24,198 nt of DNA, taken from contig RBNI01001128.1 of the NCBI GenBank assembly GCA_003990745.1, positions 1 through 24,198 of the forward strand, written 5' to 3'. The notes under the pieces are model-generated. The model did not search any database and had not been told where the DNA came from. It saw only the letters and a program-made list of their open reading frames with translations. The stretch is from Jimgerdemannia flammicorona (Eukaryota > Mucoromycota > Endogonomycetes > Endogonales > Endogonaceae). A program made the translations under genes and the position numbers. This document shows positions 7,212 through 16,243 of the stretch, one piece after another. Within the stretch, counting starts at the first letter, position 1. Every line of letters starts with the position of its first letter.

Positions 7212-9225
7212 ATGGCAACTGATGAGCATTCCAGGATGTGTACTGGGCAGGGTGGCCTAGATGTATTTGACTGATAGTATATAGGGAGGGGCCCTGGCTT
7301 GGGGAGTAGCATGAGAGGTCTGCTGGCAGAAGGATATGGTAGGAGAGGGGGCAGCACTGGAGGTCAGGAGACAGAGAGGGTGAGCTTTACTGATAAGATA
7401 AAGGGAGGTCAGCAAGGAGCTGAACTAGAGGACTGGCTGAGGTAAGGAGACAGTGAAGACTGCAGGGCAGCAGTCTTAAGAGAAAGTCTCTCTGGGGGGC
7501 CAGAGTAGTGAGGCTGGTGGTATAGGGGCTAAGGGGGTGACTGTTGATGAGAGTATGATGAGTGATTAGGAAAAAAATCTAGATGGAACTGCTGATGGTA
7601 GACCAAGTAGTGAGAAGGGCATAAGGCCTAGCAATCTGACAGATGGTATAATGAGACTAGTGGTGGTGCTATTATTCAAGAAGTTGATCTTGGAGTTTGT
7701 AGTTACCTTGTATTTCTGGGGCTTAGCAGTGATAGTGAAAATGGTCCTGGGGCTGATTGCTAAGCAGGTGGCTGGAGCAGCATCCATGAAGTTTCTAAAG
7801 GGACTGGAAGGAGTGGAGATTGGCTTTGAGGAGGCTAGACCTTTGGAGGAGGCACTGAAGGTGGGGTTAATAGTTAGTGAGGTATATGTTCCAATGGCAT
7901 ATTGTCTGAGGTGGGATCTCAGGATGGTGCAATTGCTGGTAAAGGGGGTACCCATGGTGACCACTGGGGAGATAAGGAGGAGAGTTGAGAAGGTCATGGC
8001 TGAGTATAGTGAGGTGGTTGATATTGGGTTCCAGGTCTGGAAGGGGACCTCATTTAGAACTGGGGATATTGATATTTGAATTTAGTTGGCAGGGAAGGAA
8101 GCTACTAGGAAGGCTAGAGACTGGCCTTCAGTAATGGTCTGGAGAGCTTTCTTGTACAAGGTGATGAGGGTGAAGGAGAGTAAGGAGGAGGAAGAGAATC
8201 TGCTAAAGGTACTAGAAGAACTGAGTGGTGCTGTAGAAAGAAGAGCTAAGGCTTAAAAGGTGTATATCGAGTTGACACATTTAGAAGTGGTGGATGGAAA
8301 GAGGATTCAGATAGATAAGAGGTAGTGGGAAAGATCCCAAGGATATAAGAGACAGAGAGAGCTGTTGGCAAAACTGGAATGTAGGGCAAAGAAGGATACT
8401 AGTAGTGTTGAGATTGTGGGGGGAGCCAAGAAGAGTGTCTGGGCTGATAATAATAGAAAGGATACAGAGAAGGGGCCAGGAGAGGAAGAGGAGGTAAAGA
8501 GAAATAACCCTTATGAGGATGGTACCTTTGAGATCTGAGAGCTATCTCTGACCCCTATATTACTTATTAGATGAGGTCCTGCTTTGAGAAGCAGGGTGGA
8601 GGAGGATGTACCCATACAGGGAGCCCAGAGAGTATACTTTGAAGTTCCTGAGGTAGTAATGGGGGAGCAGATGGTAGTGGTGAGAGAAGATGAGCTGGTG
8701 GATGTTCAGGAGGAGGGGTGGGATGAGACTGTAAGCATAGGGACAGATATTTCGATGCTGGATAGAGGGCAGCCAGCAACTCCCAGGGGGAAGGAGGTGG
8801 AAAATCTGCTGTAGATGTGCAAGATAATAAACAACTTTGCAGTGGAGGAGTTGGGGGAGGTGGACTTGTGAGTGATAAGTGATGAGCATTGGGCATGTAT
8901 CCTGTATAGTGAGGGAGTAGTAGAGGTACTGAAGGCAGAGATCCTTGCTATCTTTATAGAGAAGGAAGGGTATGAGGTTGATAGGGAGAGAGAGGCTGGG
9001 CTGGCAGTTGCTGCTGGTGAGAGAACTGCTTTCTGTTGGATAGAGCAGCATGGATTGCAGCTCTGACAGGAGGCCTGTCTGGAATATCATAAAGAATTCA
9101 AGGAGAAAGAGAAGGAAGAGCTTAAGGAACTGCTGGCTGAATTAGAGGCTAAGAGGGTTGAAGAGGAGGAGGAAACTATAGAATACAATCTGGATCTGGC
9201 TCAGGATGAGATAATTATAGAGTAG
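7212..9225 (+). pseudogene. LINE ORF1 (copy B), RNA-binding protein, decayed
   Basis: Start ATG at 7212-7214 aligns with the ORF1 start of copy C; the likely stop is TAG 9223-9225 with another TAG after it. ORF1 proteins coat element RNA. The longest surviving piece (7651-8079) is the central module: a VKMVLGLIAKQVAGAASMKF segment, then VQLLVKGVP and VEKVMAEYSEVVDIGF, which reads as an RRM-like fold with the V-K-G-V-P strand as the RNP2 position. The N-terminal Gly-rich part (7250-7550) and acidic C-terminal part (8580-9180, with ILAIFIEKEGYEVDRERE) are present with stops. B keeps Trp at 9037-9039 and Gln at 9067-9069 where C has TAG, showing independent decay. Confidence 0.8.
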
Positions 9226-9259
9226 TAGAGGATGGACTTACTATTATACATTATTCTTT

Positions 9260-10380
9260 ATAAATAGTACAACCAACATTTTCTCTTTGAATATGAATGA
9301 ACTATGGGGTTCTTTTTATTAATAGAATATTTTTGCTTAGCTGAAGGGATTGGAGGTCAATCTTTTTCTTTTGCAAGATGTCAGGTGTGAGAATGATTTG
9401 AATGAACTGGAATAAACAATAGAATGAGATGAGGAGGCAGTATGGAAGAGCAAGGTTGAGATTCTGATCAGAAAGGACAGAGGGGAGATATGAGATGTAT
9501 AGAACTGGAGAGATAGGCTGGTCTGGGGTAAGTGGATTTGCACTGGTTGAGAACCAGTTATGATTGGATTCTACTACTGTCCTGCAGTGCAGAGTGAGCA
9601 TATAGAGTGGGTGAGGGGTCTACAGAAAGAAGGAACTCTGGCAGAGGCTAGAGTGAACATGCTTGAAGGGGACTTTAATATGGTCAGAGATGCTCTGTTA
9701 GATAGAACTGATGGAGGGTAGAGGGTGGAGGAGAGGAGTGGCAGTTTGGAGGCATAGGAGGAAGTTGAGATTTGGTGAATGCTAGCAGGGAGTTGTGGGG
9801 TGACAGAAAGGTATATATATATTAGATGAGTGACCTAGGGACAAGAATTGATTGGATTTTGACAGTGGACTGCTGGGGTCTGAATGTTTGGGGGTCTCTA
9901 GAGGCAGAATAGTATCTATGGTCTGATCATTGGGGACTGCTGAGATAGGGCCATTTTGGGGAAGTAGAGATGGACTGAGACATTGGTGCCTTAACTTCTC
10001 CCTGATAGACAATATAGTACTATAGGACAAGTGGGCTGAGGATATTTAGCAGAGGGTGGAGGAGGGGATACAGAAAGATATCTCAGTTAGTATTAGGTAA
10101 ATGAGGCTGAAGGAGGCTGCTAGGGCTTATTGGAGAGAGGCAGGTGTGGCAGCTAGGAGATAGGGACAGAAGAAGAGATTGTAGGCCTCAGCTAGATTGA
10201 AGAGGTTGTTGGAAGATTGGGCAGATTTGGTGGCCCTGGAGGGGGTGGAGGACTGGAGATTACAATAGGTAAAAAAAGAGATTGTAGAGTTACAACAGGT
10301 ATTGTGGGAGGAGGAGGAAGCTCAGGTGCAGAGTATGGCTATGCATCTATGTTGGCAGGAACTGAAGGAAGAAGAAAGGC
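9260..10380 (+). pseudogene. LINE ORF2 (copy B), 5' part: endonuclease and linker
   Basis: The position aligned with the ORF2 start of copy C (12512) reads ATA at 9260-9262, so the start codon is lost by a G-to-A change. The apurinic-type endonuclease that nicks target DNA can still be traced: a LFLLQDVRCEN segment (about 9360-9395), GDFNMVRDAL (about 9669-9698), a RIDWIL segment (about 9842-9860) and WSDHWGLL (about 9919-9942) with the Ser-Asp-His triad intact. A linker follows with the coiled-coil-like WEEEEAQVQSMA region (about 10306-10345). Coding stops dead at 10380, where copy C is inserted, and resumes at 16244. Confidence 0.85.
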
Positions 10381-10466
10381 AAGACATCTCTTTCCAGTAC
10401 TATTTAGGTTACACAACCTTTGGAGAGTACTTACAACATCATTTTTGAAGAAAAGAGACTAATAAT
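10381..10466 (+). promoter_or_regulatory. LINE 5' UTR shared by copies A, B and C
   Basis: The 86 bp before the ORF1 start aligns with 7134-7211 (B) and with the reverse complement of about 330-415 (A). Conserved parts are GGTTACACAACC (10408-10419) and a TTTGAAGAAAAGA block (10444-10456). LINEs of this type usually carry an internal promoter in the 5' UTR; that role is inferred from conservation and position only. Confidence 0.4.
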
Positions 10467-12481
10467 ATGGTGACTGACAGGCAACCTGAGGTGCGTACTA
10501 GGCAGGGTGGCCCAAGCACTTTTGACTGGCAGCAGGTGGGAAGGGGTCCAGGCCTGGGGGGGGGTATGAGGGGGCTGCTGGCCAGTGGACATGGAAGAGG
10601 TGGAGGAGGTGGCGGAGGCTCAGGATCTGGAAGGGCGAGCTTTGCAGAGACAGTGAAGGGGAGACAACAAGCATCAGGGCTGGAGGGCTGGCTGAGGAGG
10701 AGCAAGGAGACTGAGAAGGTGATGGTGCAGGGGGGAGCAGCCCTTGGAAGGGGGGGTAGTGGAGCTGGGGGAGTAGCAGCTGGGAGGAGTGTGACTGCTG
10801 ATGGTGAGGGGACTGTCAATCTGGAAAAAAATCCAGATATGACAGCTGATGGTGAGGCTGAGCAGCTGAGGCTTAGACAACAAGGGGACTTGGCAGATGG
10901 TGTGATGGGTCTGGCAGTGGCCCTGTTACTCAAAAAATCAATCTCAGTATTCTCAGTTACACTGTGCTTCCAGGGCCTAGCAGTGACAGTGAAAATGGTG
11001 CTGGGGCTTATCACTAAACAGGTGGCAGGAGCTGTGTCTGTGAAGTTTTTGAAGGGACTGGAGGGAGTGGAGGTGGGATTTGAGGAGGCGGCACTATTGG
11101 AGGAGGCACTGAAAGTTGGATTGATGGTTGGCGAGGTGTGTGTTCTGATGGTGTGTTGTCTGAAGTGGGATCCCAGGGTGGTCCAACTGCTGGTAAAAGG
11201 AGTGCCAATAGTGATGGCAATGGAGATAAGAAAGAGGGTTGAGGAATTCATAGCAGAATATGGAGAGGTAGTGGATATCAGATTCAGAGTCTGGGAAGGG
11301 ACCTTGCTCAGGACTGGTGATGTGGATGTGAGGATTCGGCTGGCTGGGAAGGAAGCTACTGGGAAGGCAAGGGACTGGCCTTCGGCAATGGTCTGGGGAG
11401 CAATTTTGTATAAGGTGACAAGGGTAAAGGGAAGTGAGGAGGAGGAGGAGGATTTATTGGAAGCACTAGAAGAGTTGGATGGTGCTGTAGAGAGGTGAGC
11501 AAAGGCTTGGGCGGCTCTCATGGAGTCAACACACTTGGAGGTGGTGGATGGAAAGCAGATCCAAGTGACCAAGGAGCAGTGAGAAAGGGCTCAGGGGCAT
11601 AAGAGACAGAAAGAGCTGCTGGCCAAGCTGGATAACAGACCACTGGGGAATATGAGCAAGGTGAAGGGCACTGGGGGAGCTGAAGTGAGTGTCTGGGCTG
11701 GTGAGGGGGAGGGGAGGGACAAGAAGGAGGCAGGAGAGGACAAGGAGAAGACTAGTAAGGATCTGTATGCTGATGGCATGCTCGAGGTTTAGGAGGAGGA
11801 CTGGGAGGGCTCTCCTACCCCTACCCCTCTTATCAGGCATGGCCCAGCTTCCCGAAGCAGGGTGGTAGAAGATGTGCCAATGTGAGGGGCCCAGAAGGTG
11901 CAATTTGGAGTTTCGGAGGTAGTGTATAGAGGACAGGTGGTAGCAGCTGGTGAGGAAGAACTGGTGGATATCCTGGAGGCATGGGATGAGTCTGCAAGTG
12001 CTGGAGCTGACACCACAATGTTGGAGGGAGGGAGGCCAGCGACTCTGGGGGGGAAGGAGGTGGGGAACTTACTTTGGATGTGTTGGATAATGAATAACCT
12101 GGCAGCGGAAGAGTTGGAGGAGGTGGACTTGCGAGTGATGAGTGATGAGCACGGGGCAGGGATACTGCAGGGAGATGGAGTAATGAAGGCATTGAAGGCA
12201 GAAATTCTTGCAGTATACCTAGAAGAGGAAGGGTATGAGGTGGATAAGGAGAGGGAGGCAGAGTTGGTGGTCATTGCTGGAGAGAGGGCTGAATACTGCT
12301 AGAACAAGTGTCATGGACTGCAGCTCTGATAGGAGGTATGCATTGAATACCAAGAGGAGTTCGAGGAGAAGGCAGATAGAGAAATAAATGAACTGCTGGC
12401 TGGATTGGAGGCTCAGAGGAGGAGGTGGCTGTGGAACACAATCTGGATACAGCGCAGGAGGAGATGAGTATGGAGCAGTAG
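10467..12481 (+). pseudogene. LINE ORF1 (copy C), RNA-binding protein
   Basis: ATG at 10467-10469. The frame is open for 343 codons and then continues in phase to about 12415, broken only by stops at 11496, 11580, 11790, 11883, 12300, 12327 and 12330. A small indel near 12415 then shifts it to the TAG at 12479-12481. Parts in order: Gly-rich N-terminus (residues about 25-60, a run of seven Gly), a Gly/Ala/Ser-rich linker, a VTVKMVLGLITKQVAGAVSV module (residues about 170-190), then the RRM-like VVQLLVKGVP, IRKRVEEFIAEYGEVVDIRF and VDVRIRL strands (residues about 237-295). Acidic Glu-rich segments follow (11430-11480), and a conserved ILAVYLEEEGYEVDKERE block (about 12205-12258). No CCHC knuckle seen. 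ORF2 begins 30 bp downstream. Confidence 0.85.
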
Positions 12482-12511
12482 AGATTGATTGCCAATATAA
12501 CATATTTCATT

Positions 12512-15500
12512 ATGAACAGTACAACTAACATTTTTTCTTTAAATGTGAATAGGTTACAGGGTGCTACTCGACATAGGAACATTTTTACTTGGATGAAGGG
12601 ATTGGAGGCTGATCTCTTCCTCTTGCAGGATGTTAGGTGTGAGGATGATTCTGATAAGATAGAGTGGACGAAAGAATGGAGAGGTGTGGTAATTTGGAAG
12701 AGCAAGGTTGGGATTTTGGTTTGGAAAGGCAGAGGGGAGATACAGGATGTGAGGAGCTGGGGGGAGAGACTGATCTGGGGGGAGTGGATTCATGCAGGCT
12801 GGGAGCCAGTTATAGTTAGCTCCTGCTACTGTCCTGTGGTATGGGGTGAGCAGGTAGATTGGGTGAAAGGTTTACTGGAGAGTGGGAGCCTTATAGAGGC
12901 AGGGGTGGACATGCTTGGGGGAGATTTCAATATGGTTCGGGACATGCTATTGGATAGAACAGATAGAGGACGAGGTGCTGAGAGCAGAAGTAGAGGACTG
13001 GTGGCATGGGAGGAGGTCAAAAGACTAGATGCACTGGTAGACACTGGTAGGGAGTACTGGGAGAATAGGAGGGTTTATATGCATTGGGCAGGGGGTCTGG
13101 GGACAAGAATTGATTGGATTCTGATAGCCAGCTGCTGGGGCCTAGATGTTTGGAAGTCACTGGAGGTGGAATGGTGTCCATGGTCAGATCACTGGGGGCT
13201 TTTGGGACAGGGGTGCTTTGGGGGAAGTGGGGATGGGCCTGGACATTAGCGCCTCAATTCCTCTTTGTTAGATGACAAGACCCAGTGGGATGAGTGGGCT
13301 AAGGACATTCAGCTGAGAGTGGAGAACTAGTGGCAGGAAGGTGCCTCAGTTGGGATTCGGTGGATAAGGATGAAGGAGATAGCCAAGATTTACTGGAGTG
13401 AGGCTGGCAAGGAGGCAGGGAAGTGGAGGAGGCATAGAGTGTATTGGCTTCTACTAGATTGACTAGGCTCTTGGAGAAGTGGGCGAGATTGACGATGTCA
13501 GAGGGAGAGGAAGATTGGAGGTTAATGAGGGTGAAAATGGAGATTGGGGAACTATAACAGGTATTGAGGAAAGAGGAAGAGGCAAGGGTACAGAGCTTGG
13601 CAGCACAGCTCTGCTGGCAGGATCTGGAGGAGGGAGAGAGGCCTTCCAAGTTTCTTACAAGGGCTCTCAGGGCAAGATGGGTACAGCAATGGTAGGAAGA
13701 GGTATTGGACACAGATGGTACTCTGGTGCATGGCGTACAGGACATTCTTGGATCGCTGAAGGAGAGATGGAGTGGATTGTGGAGTAAGGAGGAGGGTGGG
13801 GCAGATGCCGCAACTATTGACTGAACATTGAAGGATTGGCACCCACCACAAGTTGAGGGGCTAGAGGACCTAGTGATGTCTGTACAGGAAATTGAGATCC
13901 ACCAGGTTCTTGCCATGACAATGCCAGATATGGCACCTAGAGAGGATGGTCTGCCCTGGGACTTTTGGAAGCAAATAGTTGGAGTCCCAGGGGTGATGGG
14001 AGAGATGACAGCATTGTGTGACTTCATTCTACAGACCGGGAGGTGGGTGGGGGAGCAGGACCTTGGGCTGGTGATGCTGCTTTATAAAAAAAAAGGAAGG
14101 CAGGAGGACTGGAAGAACTGGCAACCAATAATGTTGCTAGATATGGACAGAAAGTTGGTGACTAAGGTGGTGGTGGCAAGACTACAGAAGGTGGCCCAGC
14201 AAGTCATGGGTATTGAGCAGAAGGAATTTGTGAGTGGTCGGCTCATCAGGGATGATACTGCCTGGGTACATGGAGTTATTGAAGGGGCAAGGGCCTGTGG
14301 ACTGGATGGGTGTCTAGTCTTCTTGGACCAGGAGAAGGCTTATGACCGGGTGTGAAGAGTCTGGCTGGTGAAAGTTTTGGATAGAATGGGAGTTCCAACC
14401 CAATTCCAGTCAGCAATAGTCAGCCTACTGGAAGGGAGTAGGGCGGTGCTCATGTGTAATGGTCATAGAGGGGTAGCATTCCCCTTGGGTAGGGGGGTGC
14501 CCTAGAGGGACCCATTGTCCCCCATTTTGTATGCTCTTTCCCTTGAACCCCTTATGGATAGGATTAGGCAGAGGATAGAAGGACTCTCTGTCTTTAGCAT
14601 AGGATGGAAAGTTGGGGCCTTTGCAGATGACATGGTGGTTGGTTTGAGATTGATTGCTGATGTTGAAGAGCTCAAGAAGACTGTAGAGTAGTATGAGGAG
14701 AACTCTGGAGCAAAGCTGAATTGGCATAAGTGTGAAACAATAGTGCTCGGCAATGGTCTAGTGGGAGGGGAGGTTATAGGAACAATCGTCCCCACAGGTG
14801 AAGCAGTGTGGTACTTGGGTATCTATTTGTCAGTCTACAGGTCAGTTCTGCCCAGGCTTTGGTGGGAGTAGAGGATTGGAATCTGGGAGGAGGCCCTGTG
14901 GAGTTGGGGGGGAAGACAATTTTCTCTGGTAGGATGGGTTTCGATTTTGAATGTCTACTGGCTGCTGAAGTTGTGGTACCTGGCGTATCATCTGGACTTC
15001 CCAGCCTGGGTGATGAAGAGATTGATGAAGTTAGCAAAGGGCTGGAAGGTAGAGTCAGATTGGTTGGGAGACCTTGTCCCTACCAGTGGTAAGAGGTGGT
15101 CTTGGGCTGGTTGACTTTCCAAAATGGTTATACTGCTTGCGAGTATGGTGGCTAAAGAGGGCAGTGGAATTGAGAGGAGGGGGTTGGGTTCTTCTGCTAC
15201 AGAAGATCTGGGAGAGGTGGTCATCACCAAGGGGCTTGACTAGCGATCTCCTCTCATTAGTTGGACTTTAGAGCACTAAGTAACTGCGATATAAAGGATT
15301 TTGGTGGGGGATAGCAGATGGGGTGCACCACATTGGAATTCGTTGACAGGGGAATGAAGGAGAGGAGGATTGGGACTCAGCAATGTGGAGATAGGATCAT
15401 ATACTGCTGGGTGGCGCTTCTTTAATTGAGTTCGACATTGGTGATAGAATGGAATGCCAAAGGAGACTGGGACAGGATCTGTGGCCTAACAGTTGGCAAG

Positions 15501-16156
15501 GAGTCAGAATTGGTGAAGAGTAGGACTGGCATGGTGTTTGGACCTAGAGTACCATAGTGAGAAAGTGGATACTGCCAAAGTACTGGGTGGTCTGGTGGCA
15601 CATGCTGCAGAGGAATGTTATGCTCAACTTTTGCTCAGGGCACCTTATCATAGGAGGTTGCTTCGACTGTGAGGAGTGCCATAATATAGGGCAGGAGGGG
15701 GGTTATGTACAGATGCCTGAACATTGGCTAGGAGAGTGTGAGGTGTTGGGGGATTTTTGGCGGGCAATTGGAGAGTACTTGGGAGTACAGCATAGGAGAG
15801 ATGAAGTATGGGAGAGGTGGGAGGACTTGAGGAATAGATTGGTAGGGGGGATAGGGAAGGAGTGGATTACTTTGGACTGGGCATTGGCTATTTGGGTAGG
15901 GCTGGCCAGTCACTGGCTATTTGTTTTTGAGGATGGGAGCCAACAGGGCTTGGGGGACCAGTTGATGCAGTGGCATAGGCTTATGGAAGACACCTTAACA
16001 GGCTGGTGGCTTGGTTGGGGGCTGCAGGGTGGTTGGTGGTGCTGCTTAGTGGAGAAAATTTGTGGACAGAGTGGGGGGAGAGTTGGAATAGTTGGTGGAA
16101 GGGTGATCTTTACTTGTGAGGAGGTGGGGAGGAGCCCTCCTATGGGGATTGGGTAG
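12512..16156 (+). pseudogene. LINE ORF2 (copy C): endonuclease, reverse transcriptase, zinc segment
   Basis: The replicative enzyme of the element. ATG 12512 is preferred to the upstream TTG at 12485. Frame 1 of the protein (12512 to about 13430) holds the endonuclease: NIFSLNVNR, LFLLQDVRCED, MLGGDFNMV, TRIDWILI and WSDHWGLL, all catalytic positions present except that the usual Glu of L-Q-E-x-H is Asp. After a frameshift near 13430 comes the linker (SKFLTRALRARWVQ) and reverse transcriptase: LVMLLYKKKG, FLDQEKAYDRV (14320-14352), VP-stop-RDPLSPILY (TAG 14503-14505 in place of the Gln of VPQ), AFADDMVV (FADD 14620-14631). A second frameshift near 15065 leads to GGLGLVDF and the C-terminal C-x2-C ... 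H-x4-C segment (about 15660-15740), then the stop at 16156. Confidence 0.9.
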
Positions 16157-16192
16157 TGAGTGGTGATGATGTATACTTATTCATAGACTGGT

Positions 16193-16243
16193 AATAAAGG
16201 CAGAGTCTAAGTGACTATAAAAAAAAAAAAAAAAAAAAAAAAA
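16193..16243 (+). terminator. Poly(A) signal and 25-base poly(A) tail of copy C
   Basis: AATAAA at 16193-16198, 20 bases before a run of 25 A's at 16219-16243. The last 28 bases before the tail closely resemble those of copy E (24164-24191). Confidence 0.85.

Larger units (their letters stand above)
10381..16243 (+). mobile_element. Full-length LINE copy C nested in copy B
   Basis: A 5.86-kb non-LTR element with 5' UTR, ORF1, ORF2, a short 3' UTR and a 25-base poly(A) tail (16219-16243). It sits inside ORF2 of copy B. Left of 10381 and right of 16243 the flanks match C's own ORF2 at about 13600-13642 and from about 13636 onward, so the break in B maps to one point with about 7 bp (GAGAGGC in C) present on both sides. 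That overlap is what a target site duplication would leave, although the two flanks are degenerate. C is the best-preserved member of the family here but has stops in both ORFs and at least three frameshifts. Confidence 0.9.

Noticed and set aside
10439..11572. A 377-residue open frame on the minus strand, Pro/Ser/Thr-rich
   Set aside because: It is antisense to the Gly-rich ORF1 of copy C, which matches ORF1 of A, B and E at protein level. Its length comes from the lack of C-rich stop complements in a G-rich coding strand. Similar minus-strand frames at 8560-9090, 11789-12274 and 13299-14027 are shadows for the same reason.
13479..13787. A 102-residue plus-strand open frame in copy C ORF2
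   Set aside because: The neighbouring frame carries the conserved LINE linker (SKFLTRALRARWVQ and DGTLVHGVQDIL) matching copies B and E; this frame is an overlap shadow.
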